64,000 nucleotides of DNA from GCA-2686265 sp036010965 (lineage in GTDB: Bacteria > Planctomycetota > UBA1135 > GCA-002686595), in NCBI GenBank assembly GCA_036010965.1, contig DASCMO010000105.1, positions 105,019 through 169,018 on the forward strand, in the 5' to 3' direction. Shown here in pieces: positions 1-7,827 of this stretch. Made by a program: the position numbers and the translations under genes. The notes beneath the pieces are model-generated. The model was not told where the DNA came from. It made no database searches and worked only from the letters and a program-made list of their open reading frames with translations. Position 1 is the stretch's first letter. Every line of letters begins with the position of its first letter.

Positions 1-135
1 CTTCGTCGGCGCTCGGCTGGCGAGCTACACCGGCCGTTGACCGCCCCGGCGGCGAGGGCCGGCGGAAGGTTGGGGTGTGGGGTCACGGACGCCCGTACCC
101 TTGTGGTCGCGCGTCACCCCGCGCGCGCTCCGAGC

Positions 136-561
136 ATGGTAGGCGAAAGCGACAGACCCTCTCTTCGACGACGCGCGACGCCGCTAGTGGCGGCCCTCGC
201 TCTCTCAGTGGTTGGGTGCCAGACGGCCGATCCCGCTCCCGCGCAGAGGGGCGTGCGCGAGGGCCGGGTGCCGGCCGTCGAGGCGGAGTTCGACGTCTCG
301 GGCCAGCTGGAACTCACCGTCGTTGAGGCAGCGCTCGTCGATGGTGTGCGGGTGGTGGAAGCGGTGCTGGCCAATCGCGGAGCCGGGCTCTCCCTGGACT
401 GGAGCGTCGTCTGGTGGGACCGTGGGGGTGAGCCCCTGCTCGGCGCTTCCAAGAACTGGCGGCGATTGAGCCTGGCCGCCGGCGGCGAGGCGCGCATCTA
501 CTTTCACTCACCCGCCCCAGCGGGCGAGTCCTGGCGCCTGCTCGCCAGGGCCACCGAGTGA
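136..561 (+). CDS. YcfL-like (DUF1425) lipoprotein
   Basis: A 141-residue protein starting at ATG 136. It opens with a basic stretch and a hydrophobic segment (about residues 14-27) ending in V-V-G-C, a plausible lipobox, so it is probably a lipoprotein. The rest (VVEAVLANRG ... WSVVWWDRGGEPL ... NWRRLSLAAGGE) matches the pattern of YcfL/DUF1425 proteins, a beta-rich periplasmic domain of unknown role usually found near LpoB-type lipoproteins. The upstream in-frame TTG at 37 would put 33 residues before the signal peptide, so I prefer 136. No partner gene is visible because the window begins here. The family call is from pattern recognition. Confidence 0.7.
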   Translation: MVGESDRPSLRRRATPLVAALALSVVGCQTADPAPAQRGVREGRVPAVEAEFDVSGQLELTVVEAALVDGVRVVEAVLANRGAGLSLDWSVVWWDRGGEPLLGASKNWRRLSLAAGGEARIYFHSPAPAGESWRLLARATE

Positions 562-664
562 ACGAGAGTTCTTCACCGCACGCCCCACTCTCCGGGGCGT
601 GACTCCGAGTGCTGAGGGGCGTCTACTGGCGTGCGGGCCTGTCCGATGGGCCCCGACCTTCCGC

Positions 665-925
665 ATGTCTTCGCCCTGGATCGTCTACGTCCTGGTCTCC
701 GAGAGCGCCGAGAGGACCTACGTGGGCATCAGCACGGACCTCGAGCGGCGCCTCAACCAGCACAACGGCATCGTCGCCGGGGGAGCGCGCTCCACGCGCC
801 CGGGAAGGCCCTGGAAGGTCGGCGTCACCTACGGACCCTACGGGACGCGTTCCGAGGCCTTGCGCATCGAGGGTGAGGTCAAGCGCAAGCGCGGACGCGA
901 TCGGCTGAGCTGGTCGGGGTCCTGA
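665..925 (+). CDS. GIY-YIG domain protein (UPF0213/YhbQ-like)
   Basis: An 86-residue single-domain protein starting at ATG 665. The GIY half appears as IVYVL near residues 6-10 and the YIG half as TYVGIS near residues 18-23, followed by DLERRLNQHN. A conserved Arg and a late Glu (in ALRIEGEVKRKR) complete the usual single-domain GIY-YIG layout. Stand-alone members of this size are putative endonucleases; YhbQ-type proteins have been linked to DNA damage handling. An in-frame start at 599 exists, but the domain begins right after residue 1 of my model. It is monocistronic, with 100 bases to the upstream lipoprotein and a hairpin-rich gap downstream. Confidence 0.85.
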   Translation: MSSPWIVYVLVSESAERTYVGISTDLERRLNQHNGIVAGGARSTRPGRPWKVGVTYGPYGTRSEALRIEGEVKRKRGRDRLSWSGS

Positions 926-1310
926 GGCCCTCCGTCGCCCACGCTTCTCGAAGAACCCCGTTCGGAGAACCGCCGCGGCTGGCTCTGACGTGTCCAGGGG
1001 AAACGACACTGAAGCGGTGTCCCTGGTAGAAACCACGAAGAGAGCCATTTCGGACCCAGTTGCACAGGTCCGAGTCATCATGGCCGCGATCAGGCCCGCC
1101 GACGTTGGGATGGCGTTCGGCGGGCCCCTTCTTCGGAAGGACGGCGGGAACTTGGGCCTGCCAGCGCGGCGAATGGTGCTCCGAGCCCGCCGGCCCGCGC
1201 CGGCGGGCTCCTTTACATGGTGCCCCGATTCGCTGGCGAGAGCAGGGCCGGGCCGGCCGATTGCGTGTCCGGCGCGAGCACTCGCGAGGGAAGCGGGCTA
1301 GCATGACTCC
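926..1310. other. Intergenic region with two hairpins, no gene
   Basis: This 385-base stretch separates two plus-strand genes. I see no convincing coding sequence: the reading frames across it lack homology-like composition and a credible start. It holds an imperfect hairpin at 994-1026 (CCAGGG and GACAC pairing with GTGTC and CCCTGG) and a perfect 12-bp stem at 1183-1210. The stretch 1211-1310 must contain the promoter of the epimerase gene, but no clear -35/-10 pair stands out. Confidence 0.5.
1183..1210. terminator. Perfect 12-bp GC-rich hairpin, terminator-like
   Basis: GAGCCCGCCGGC (1183-1194) pairs perfectly with GCCGGCGGGCTC (1199-1210) around the 4-base loop CCGC. It is followed only by CTTTAC, so a classical U-tract is weak. 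It could end transcription from the GIY-YIG side or protect an RNA end. Confidence 0.45.
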
Positions 1311-2282
1311 ATGGCTCTCCATCTGGTGACCGGGGGCGCGGGCTTCATCGGCTCGCATCTCGTGCACGCCCTCGTCGGGCGCGGGGAGCGCGTGCGCGTC
1401 CTCGACGACCTCTCCTCGGGGCGCCGCGAGAACCTGGATGGCCTGGAGCTGGGCGAGGTTGGCAGTGGCGCCGCCGTCGAGTTTTCCCAGGGTGACGTGG
1501 CGGACTCGGCCGTCTGCCGGAGCGCCTGCAAGGGCGTCGCCACGGTCTTCCACGAGGCCGCACAGGTATCGGTGCCCCAGAGCATCGAGGCGCCCGCCGA
1601 GAGCTACCGAATCAACGTCATGGGCACACTGCGCCTCCTGGAAGCGGCGCGGGCGGAAGGGGTCGGGGGTTTGGTCCTGGCCGGCTCGTCAGCGGCTTAT
1701 GGAGCCGACGAGACCCTGCCGAAGGAAGAGTCCATGACACCCGCTCCCTGCTCGCCCTACGCCTCGGGCAAGGTCGCGGCCGAGCACTTGTTGCGGGTGT
1801 GGGGCGAGGTCCACGGCCTGCGGACCGTGGTGTTGCGCTACTTCAACGTCTTCGGGCCGCGACAGGTGGACGACAGCCCCTACACCGGCGTGATCGCGAT
1901 CTTTGCCCGCTGCCTGCTCGAGGGGCGCGCGCCGACGATCCAGGGCGATGGCGAGCAGACGCGCGACTTCACCTTCGTCGCCGATGTCGTGGAGGCCAAC
2001 CTCTGCGCCATGGGGGCGGACCTCTCGCCGGGCGCGATCGTCAACGTGGGTACCGGAGAGCGAGTCTCCATCAACCGCCTCTGGAGCCAGATGGCGGCCC
2101 TGGAGGAGAGCGATCTGGAGCCCGTCCGCGCGGCCGCGCGGCTGGGCGACGCGCGCCACAGCCTGGCCTCGATCGAGCGCGCCAGAGCCCTGCTGGGCTG
2201 GCGCCCGCGTGTTGGTCTCGAGGAGGGCCTGGAGCGGACCCTCGCCTGGTACCGCGAGCGGTTCGCGAAGACCACGCCCTGA
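1311..2282 (+). CDS. NAD-dependent epimerase/dehydratase (UDP-glucose/UDP-GlcNAc 4-epimerase type)
   Basis: A 323-residue extended short-chain dehydrogenase. The Rossmann NAD site GGAGFIGSHL is at residues 8-17, followed by LDDLSSG. The Ser motif (GSSAAYG) and the YASGK pair (Tyr150, Lys154) form the catalytic triad, and RYFNVFGPRQ follows. Family members of this type interconvert UDP-Glc/UDP-Gal or UDP-GlcNAc/UDP-GalNAc, or act on related sugars, in the cytoplasm for surface polysaccharide synthesis. The sequence does not settle the substrate. The start is ATG 1311, just before the Rossmann motif. No glycan operon surrounds it; the next gene is PEP carboxykinase. Confidence 0.88.
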   Translation: MALHLVTGGAGFIGSHLVHALVGRGERVRVLDDLSSGRRENLDGLELGEVGSGAAVEFSQGDVADSAVCRSACKGVATVFHEAAQVSVPQSIEAPAESYRINVMGTLRLLEAARAEGVGGLVLAGSSAAYGADETLPKEESMTPAPCSPYASGKVAAEHLLRVWGEVHGLRTVVLRYFNVFGPRQVDDSPYTGVIAIFARCLLEGRAPTIQGDGEQTRDFTFVADVVEANLCAMGADLSPGAIVNVGTGERVSINRLWSQMAALEESDLEPVRAAARLGDARHSLASIERARALLGWRPRVGLEEGLERTLAWYRERFAKTTP

Positions 2283-2467
2283 ACAGGCCTCGGCGAGCCC
2301 ACGCATCTCGCCGGCGCGCCCTCAATGCGTCGGTTGCCGGATCCCATCCACGCCGTTACCCTTTCTCGCCCGTTTTCAGATCACCACCCCCTGGAGAGAC
2401 AGGGGCCCTGAGCTCCAGCACCCCCCGGACCTCGACGCGCGGCCTCCACGACGCCGCGAGACATCAC

Positions 2468-4126
2468 ATGGACATTAGTCAGGACCTCAATGACCGCCTC
2501 GGCCTCGACGGCGTCACCTTCAAGGCGAATCTCTCCAAGGACGAACTCTTCCACGAGGCGATAGCCTCGGATCGAGGGCGCACGCGCGAGGGCGGCGGCG
2601 ACGACGCCCAGAAGGCCTTTCCGACCGCCCTGGGAGCGGACGGACCGCTGGTCTACTACACCGATCCGACCTGCACCGGCCGTCCGGTCCAGGACACCTT
2701 CGGCGTGGCCTGGCCCGAGCTGGAGGACAAGGTCTGGTGGAAGGCGGACTTCCAGAGGTACGACCCAGATCACTACCAGGCGCTGCTCGCGCGCGTCGTC
2801 GCGCACCTCAACGAGCGGGCGGCGACGCTGTATGTGAAGGACGTCTACTGCGGGAGCGATCCCAGCTATGCCGTTCCCTATCGCTTCGTGGGGGAGTACG
2901 CGACGCACGCCCTGTTCGCCCACAACATGTTCCCCAAGGGAATCGAGGGTGTGCAGGACGAAGACGCCAAGCGCTGGGTGATGCTCAACGCGCCGTCGTT
3001 TCATTGCGATCCCGAACGCGACGGCAGCCGCTCGAACCGCGTGGCCATCCTGGACTTCAAGAACCGCATCGTGCTCGTCGCCGGGCGCGCGGATTACTCC
3101 GGCGTGGTCAAGAAGAGCATGTTCACGGTAATGAACTACATGCTGCCCGAGATGGGGAACATGTCCATGCACTGCTCGGCCAATGTCGGCCAGCGCGGGG
3201 ACGGCGCGATTCTCTTCGGCCTCTCGGGCACGGGCAAGACGACCCTCTCCGCTGACCCCGCGCGCAAGCTCATCGGTGACGACGAGCACGCGTGGACGGA
3301 CCTGGGCGTTTCGAACCTCGAGGACGGCTGCTACGCCAAGCTGATCGATCTCGACAAGCAAGCCGAGCCGATCATCGCAGCGGCGCTCTCCATGCCGGGG
3401 ACGATCATCGAGAATGTGGCGCCCCTGCCCGGGAAGCCCATGGAGGAGACCGATCCCCAGGAGCTGGACCTCGCCGACCGCTCGATCACCGAGAACACCC
3501 GCTTTTCCTATCCGCTGACCTGCAATCCCGACGTGGCCGAGGGCGCCAGGGGGCCGCACCCCGAGACGATCGTCCTGCTCACCGCGGACGCATTCGGAGT
3601 CCTTCCTCCGGTCTCGGTGCTCGACTCGCGGGAGGTCATGTACCACTTCATTCAGGGCTTCACGGCGAAGCTCGCGGGTACAGAGGTGGGGATCACCGCG
3701 CCCAAGGCGGCATTCAGTTCGTGCTTCGGAGCGCCGTTCATGTCCCACAAGCCCTCGGTCTACGCGCGCCTGCTGGCGAAGAAGATGGAGGAGCACGAGA
3801 CACGCTGCATCCTGCTCAACACCGGCTGGGGCGGCGGTCCCTATGGCGTCGGCTCGCGCATCTCGATTGGTGACACGCGCGCCCTGCTGGACGCCGCTCT
3901 CTCCGGCGAGTTGCACGCCGAGGGAGTCGAATACGACGTCCATCCGATCTTCAACCTCAAGATGCCCCGCGCCTGCACAGGAGTCGACTCCGGGATCCTC
4001 AACCCTCGCAACACCTGGGAAGACAAGGACGCCTACGACGCCCAGGCCGAGAAGCTGCGCGATATGTTCCGCGCCAATTTCGAAGAGAAGGGTTTCGCCG
4101 AGCTCGGCATCGAGCAGGTGATGTAG
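2468..4126 (+). CDS. pckA: Phosphoenolpyruvate carboxykinase (ATP)
   Basis: A 552-residue protein catalysing oxaloacetate + ATP to PEP + CO2, the first step of gluconeogenesis. The P-loop FGLSGTGKTT sits near residue 250, the acidic metal motif IGDDEHAW near 272, and GCYAKLIDL follows, all specific to the ATP-type enzyme. The substrate-binding region (RVAILDFKNRIVLVAGRADYSG) and the C-terminal TRCILLNTGWGGG are also in place. The length is slightly above the usual 520-540. I start at ATG 2468 (MDISQDL): the frame is open far upstream, but that stretch is antisense/out-of-frame to the epimerase gene and has no relation to the family. Confidence 0.96.
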   Translation: MDISQDLNDRLGLDGVTFKANLSKDELFHEAIASDRGRTREGGGDDAQKAFPTALGADGPLVYYTDPTCTGRPVQDTFGVAWPELEDKVWWKADFQRYDPDHYQALLARVVAHLNERAATLYVKDVYCGSDPSYAVPYRFVGEYATHALFAHNMFPKGIEGVQDEDAKRWVMLNAPSFHCDPERDGSRSNRVAILDFKNRIVLVAGRADYSGVVKKSMFTVMNYMLPEMGNMSMHCSANVGQRGDGAILFGLSGTGKTTLSADPARKLIGDDEHAWTDLGVSNLEDGCYAKLIDLDKQAEPIIAAALSMPGTIIENVAPLPGKPMEETDPQELDLADRSITENTRFSYPLTCNPDVAEGARGPHPETIVLLTADAFGVLPPVSVLDSREVMYHFIQGFTAKLAGTEVGITAPKAAFSSCFGAPFMSHKPSVYARLLAKKMEEHETRCILLNTGWGGGPYGVGSRISIGDTRALLDAALSGELHAEGVEYDVHPIFNLKMPRACTGVDSGILNPRNTWEDKDAYDAQAEKLRDMFRANFEEKGFAELGIEQVM

Positions 4127-4143
4127 GGCACGGAAGGCACCTG

Positions 4144-4174
4144 CGGCACGCTGGGCGGTTTCGGGGGCGTGCCG
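4144..4174. terminator. Hairpin after pckA
   Basis: CGGCACGC (4144-4151) pairs with GCGTGCCG (4167-4174) over a 15-base loop. An overlapping alternative stem GCCGGC/GCCGGC (4171-4176 with 4181-4186) lies immediately downstream. There is no U-tract. It sits 18 bases after the pckA stop, so it is a plausible transcript end. Confidence 0.35.
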
Positions 4175-4238
4175 GCTGGCGCCGGCGCGCCGCTTGTGCT
4201 CTCCTCAACCGCGCGCAGCGCCGTGCGCCCCGGACCTC

Positions 4239-4616
4239 ATGACGACCACAAGCAAGCAGCACTACCTCAAGGGCCTCACCCTCTTCGGTGAGCAGAAGCA
4301 TGTCGAGGCGATCAACGAGTACCGCAAGGGCCTTGAACTCAGCCCTGACGACCCTGACATCCTGCTGGCCCTCGCCACGGCGCAGATGAATGCCAATCTG
4401 CTCGATGACGCCGTCGCGAGCGGCAAGCGCGTGGTCGAGCTCGATGGCGACGACCCCTTCGGCCACACGAGCCTCTCGATGATCTACATGCGCAAGGGCA
4501 TGATCGAGGAGGCAGAGAGGGAGCAGGCCACCGCGCGCATGCTCTCCTGGAGGCAGGAGTTGAAGGAGAATCCCGACGCCTCGCCGCCCGCCGGCAGCAT
4601 GGACGTCGTCCAGTAG
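4239..4616 (+). CDS. Small tetratricopeptide-repeat protein
   Basis: A 125-residue cytoplasmic protein. Two to three TPR units are visible: A-x-x-x-Y-x-K-G-L-E-L-S-P-D-D-P (about residues 22-38), then ALATAQMNANLLDDAV and DDPFGHTSLSMIYMRKGMIEEAE, followed by a short tail. The start ATG 4239 places the first repeat right after a short N-terminus. TPR proteins scaffold protein-protein contacts, and the partner is not evident. It runs tail-to-tail with the minus-strand SufT-like gene (9 bases apart). Confidence 0.82.
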   Translation: MTTTSKQHYLKGLTLFGEQKHVEAINEYRKGLELSPDDPDILLALATAQMNANLLDDAVASGKRVVELDGDDPFGHTSLSMIYMRKGMIEEAEREQATARMLSWRQELKENPDASPPAGSMDVVQ

Positions 4617-4625
4617 GCCGGCCGC

Positions 4626-4934
4626 CTACTCCTCGTCGTCCATTCCCAGGATCTGCTTGCCCGCGGCGGAGATCAGGTGCGGGCTCCACTGGGGCTCCCA
4701 GACCACCTCGATCTCGGTGCTCTCGATGCCCTCGAGAGTGTTCACGCGCCGCTTGATCATGTCGGGGATCGTCTTGGCCTCGGGGCAGGCCTGGGATGTC
4801 AGGGTCATCTCGATCTTGCAGACCTCGCCTTCGATCGCGATGTCGTAGACCAGGCCGAGGTCGAGGACATTGACCGGGATCTCGGGGTCGAACACTTCTC
4901 GCAGCTGACTCTCGACGTCTTCTCGCGTGACCAT
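4626..4934 (-). CDS. SufT/MIP18-family (DUF59) iron-sulfur assembly protein
   Basis: A 102-residue single-domain protein. It begins VTREDVESQLREVFDPEIPVNVLDLGLVYDI, the DUF59/MIP18 signature with the conserved D-P-E, and contains LTSQACPEAKTIPDMI with the conserved Cys. Relatives such as SufT and the first domain of ApbC/Mrp help mature Fe-S proteins. The divergent neighbour at 5086 is a radical SAM [4Fe-4S] enzyme and ferredoxin-type proteins lie further on, consistent with that role but not proof of a partnership. The start is ATG 4934; an in-frame upstream extension has no family similarity. Confidence 0.88.
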   Translation of the reverse strand: MVTREDVESQLREVFDPEIPVNVLDLGLVYDIAIEGEVCKIEMTLTSQACPEAKTIPDMIKRRVNTLEGIESTEIEVVWEPQWSPHLISAAGKQILGMDDEE

Positions 4935-5016
4935 CTCGTCTCGTGGGGTGGGGGTCGTGCGCGGTTCTCCGCGCGGGGCCCGGCAGTCTAGCCCTGGCGC
5001 ACGCAGCGGACAGCAC

Positions 5017-5036
5017 AAAACTCCCGTTGACGGGAG
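5017..5036 (-). terminator. Intrinsic-terminator-like hairpin in the leader of the SufT-like gene
   Basis: Read on the minus strand, CTCCCG-TCAA-CGGGAG is a perfect 6-bp stem with a tetraloop followed by TTTTG. It lies 83-102 bases upstream of the minus-strand start at 4934, between the divergent genes, so it would act inside the leader of the 4626-4934 transcript or end a transcript antisense to the radical SAM gene. Confidence 0.4.
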
Positions 5037-5085
5037 ATTGGCACCGGGCGGCGCCTGGGCCGTGCGGGGCCGATACCATGTCGAG

Positions 5086-5964
5086 ATGATCCGTCACGAA
5101 GGACGCGTGTACCGGCCGCCCTCGGAGGCCGAGAGCCTGATCCTGCAGGCCACTATCGGCTGCAGTTTCAACGAGTGTTCCTTCTGCGGGATGTACCGCG
5201 ACAAGCGCTTCCGCGTGCGCAAGCTGGACGAGCTCTGCGAGGAGATCGACTGGGCGGCGCGCGAACTGGGAGACGTGCAGAAGGTATTCCTTGCCGACGG
5301 TGACGCCCTGGTGGCAAAGGCGTCGTTCCTGGCCGCGCTGCTCGAGAAGCTGCGCGAGGCCTTCCCCCGGCTGCGGCGCGTGAGCTGCTACGCCTCGCCT
5401 CAGGCGCTCGCCGTGCGCTCGATTGAGGAGATGACAACCCTGCGGGAGCTCGGGCTCACCCTTTACTACCTCGGCATCGAGAGCGGCCACGACACCGTGC
5501 TCGAGCGCCTCGTCAAGGGCGTCGATGCCGCCGAGATGATCCGCGTCGCGCGCAAGGCGGGCGAGGCGGGCGTGAAGCTCTCGACCATGATCCTGCTCGG
5601 CGCTGGGGGGCGCGAACTCTCCAAGGACCACGCGCGCGAATCGGCGCGGGTCGTCAACGCCATCCAGCCGCGTTTCGTCAGCACTCTGGTGATGACGCCG
5701 GTCGAGGGCACGCCCCTGTGGGATGAGGCGCGCAGGGGAGAGGTGGACGAACTCGCTCCGATCGAGCTCGCGCGCGAACTGCGGACCTTCCTGGCCGCCC
5801 TCGAACTCGAAGGCACGGTCTTCCGCTCCAACCACGCGAGCAACTACCTCGCCCTCGCGGGCTCGTTGCCGCGCGACCGGGACAGCCTGGTCGCTGCCCT
5901 GGACGCCGTCCTGGCGGATCCCGACCAGGCCTCTTTCCGCCCTGAGTGGTCGCGAGGCCTCTGA
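5086..5964 (+). CDS. Radical SAM protein with CX4CX2C cluster motif
   Basis: A 292-residue protein. Cys26, Cys31 and Cys34 form C-x4-C-x2-C inside ATIGCSFNECSFCGMY, with the aromatic residue before the last Cys that typifies radical SAM enzymes. A spacing of four residues, instead of three, occurs in a distinct group of uncharacterised radical SAM proteins with GCSxNxCxFCGMYxxKRF. The fold continues with VFLADGDALV, RVSCYASPQAL and YLGIESGHDTVLERLVKG, the standard SAM-binding elements. The reaction is unknown. It starts at ATG 5086, preceded by the divergent SufT-like gene and followed after 39 bases by an amidohydrolase. Confidence 0.85.
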   Translation: MIRHEGRVYRPPSEAESLILQATIGCSFNECSFCGMYRDKRFRVRKLDELCEEIDWAARELGDVQKVFLADGDALVAKASFLAALLEKLREAFPRLRRVSCYASPQALAVRSIEEMTTLRELGLTLYYLGIESGHDTVLERLVKGVDAAEMIRVARKAGEAGVKLSTMILLGAGGRELSKDHARESARVVNAIQPRFVSTLVMTPVEGTPLWDEARRGEVDELAPIELARELRTFLAALELEGTVFRSNHASNYLALAGSLPRDRDSLVAALDAVLADPDQASFRPEWSRGL

Positions 5965-6003
5965 GGGCTTGACCGCTCGCTCTCTCCCCGTTCCCCTGCG
6001 CCG

Positions 6004-7827
6004 ATGATCACGCCCCGAATTCTGTCCGTGCTGGTCGTTGCGACCGCCGCTCTCCCCCTGACCGCCCTGGCCCAGTCGCCTCCGCCGCCCGGGCCCTGCA
6101 TCCTGGCCGATGTGCGCCTCTCGGACGATGAAGATGCGCCGCGCGTCTCCATCGTCGTGCGCGAGGGCCGGGTGGCCGCGGTCCTGGACGCGGGCGCGGA
6201 ACTCCCGGCTGGCCTGCGCCAGATCGACGGCGAGGGAGCTCTGGCGCTGCCGGCCTTCATCGATGGCTTCACGACCCGCGAGTGCGACCAGCCAGAGATC
6301 GCGGCCGAGCGTGGCGTGCCGCTCTCGACGGTCGCCAACGTGCTGGCGGGCATGCGAGTCGCGAACCGAAAGGGGCTCGCTCCTTCATTTCGCTCACTCG
6401 ACGCGATCGATCTGGGAGAGGCCGAACGAGAGGAGTTCCGCAAGCACGGCTTCGGGACTCTCCACAGCGCTCCCTCGGGGGAACTCCTCGCCGGCCGCGG
6501 CGCGGCGCTGACCACGAGCGAACTGGCCCTGCGCGAGCGCATCCTGCACGCCGAGGTGGGCCACAACGCCACCTTCCAGGCCAGCGGGAGCGGCTACCCG
6601 AGCACGCTCATGGCCTACATCGCTCACCTGCGCCAGTTCTTTCTCGATGCCCAGCGGCACGAACAGCTCCAGACACGCGCGTCAGCCGGCCAACCCGACC
6701 GCCGGCCGCCCTTCGACGCGGACCTGGATGCGGTCCTGCCCCTGCTGCGCGGCGAGGGGCGGCTCCTGTGCTTCGCGCAACGCGCGCGAGATTTCGAACG
6801 CTGGCTGCGCCTGGCCGATCAGTTCGGCTTCGAGGTCGCCTTCGCCGGGGGCCTGGAAGCATGGCGTGTGGCGGACCTGCTCGCCGAGCGGGGCTGCGCG
6901 GTCGTCTTGACCCTCGACTGGGGCGATGAGGTCGACGACCCCGACGCAGAGGATGACGAAGACGCTACTGAACCCGAGGACGACTCCGAGGGCGAACCGG
7001 TGGGCGAAACCGATAGCGATCTTGAGGACGAGGCAGACCCTGCTCCGGAGGATGAGGATCAGAGCGACTCGGAATGGGATTACAGCGAACCCGTCGCCGT
7101 GGAGCGCGAGCGGCGGAGGCGCTGGGAGGAGCGCCGCGACGGAGCCCTGCGCCTGCACGAGGCGGGCGTTCGGATCGCTTTCGGGAGCGGGGATGACCAA
7201 CCGGGCGAGCTCGTCGAACGAGTTCGCGAGCTGGTCGACGCGGGCTTGCCGGCAGAGGTCGCGCTCGCAGGGTTGACGGGCGCCGCCGCCGATGTGCTCG
7301 GCATCGCTGATCGCGTCGGCCGGATCGCCGCGGGCCAATACGCGAACATCGCCCTCTGGTCGGGTTCGCCCGTGACCGGCAAGGCCCACCTCGCCTGGCT
7401 CGTCGTCGATGGGGAGGTGTTCGAGTTCGATCCCGATGAGGCCGACGAGAGCGACGGCGTACCCGACGAGGGCCTCGATGTGAGCGGCGCGTGGGAGGTC
7501 ACTTTCGAGAGCGACCAGGCTTCCGACGCGACGATGTCGCTCGAGATGTCGGCTTCCGGCGCCGTGACCGGCCGGTTCGTCACCAGCAGTCCGATCAACG
7601 ACGAGAAGGTAACGGGCGAGCTGGAAGGCCGTCTGTCGGGGAGCACTCTGCGGCTCCGGGGATCGCTCTCCTTCGGCGCCTTCGAGGCTGGCCTGCGATT
7701 CGAGGGCACCCTGGAGGGGGGCACGATCCGCGGCGAATCGGGCTGGCGCTTCTCTGGCGGTGAACAGACGAGTGACTTCGAGGCTACACGGACGCCCGAT
7801 GCGTCGCGGCGGGAGGTGATCAGATGA
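6004..7827 (+). CDS. Exported amidohydrolase-like protein with degenerate active site
   Basis: A 607-residue protein with a signal peptide (about residues 1-23, ending TALAQ). Residues 30-300 follow the composite-domain amidohydrolase layout (VRLSDDEDAPRVSIVVREGRVAAVLDAG ... LALPAFIDGF), but the H-x-H expected after PAFIDGF is absent (FTTRECD). A highly acidic linker runs about 306-362. The amidohydrolase C-terminal part (LTGAAADVLGIADRVGRIAAGQYANIALWSG) follows. The last 110 residues form a beta-rich domain (VSGAWEVTFES ... GRFVTSSP). It is probably a periplasmic non-catalytic or altered partner of the next gene, whose start overlaps its stop (ATGA). Confidence 0.8.
   Translation: MITPRILSVLVVATAALPLTALAQSPPPPGPCILADVRLSDDEDAPRVSIVVREGRVAAVLDAGAELPAGLRQIDGEGALALPAFIDGFTTRECDQPEIAAERGVPLSTVANVLAGMRVANRKGLAPSFRSLDAIDLGEAEREEFRKHGFGTLHSAPSGELLAGRGAALTTSELALRERILHAEVGHNATFQASGSGYPSTLMAYIAHLRQFFLDAQRHEQLQTRASAGQPDRRPPFDADLDAVLPLLRGEGRLLCFAQRARDFERWLRLADQFGFEVAFAGGLEAWRVADLLAERGCAVVLTLDWGDEVDDPDAEDDEDATEPEDDSEGEPVGETDSDLEDEADPAPEDEDQSDSEWDYSEPVAVERERRRRWEERRDGALRLHEAGVRIAFGSGDDQPGELVERVRELVDAGLPAEVALAGLTGAAADVLGIADRVGRIAAGQYANIALWSGSPVTGKAHLAWLVVDGEVFEFDPDEADESDGVPDEGLDVSGAWEVTFESDQASDATMSLEMSASGAVTGRFVTSSPINDEKVTGELEGRLSGSTLRLRGSLSFGAFEAGLRFEGTLEGGTIRGESGWRFSGGEQTSDFEATRTPDASRREVIR

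Noticed and set aside
1799..2467. In-frame upstream extension of PEP carboxykinase
   Set aside because: The extra 223 residues are the out-of-frame reading of the epimerase gene and unlike any PEP carboxykinase; ATG 2468 gives a length near the family norm.
2381..3943. Long open frame on the minus strand across pckA
   Set aside because: It is antisense to a certain PEP carboxykinase gene; its translation has no domain pattern and shows the composition expected from the complementary codons of a GC-rich gene.
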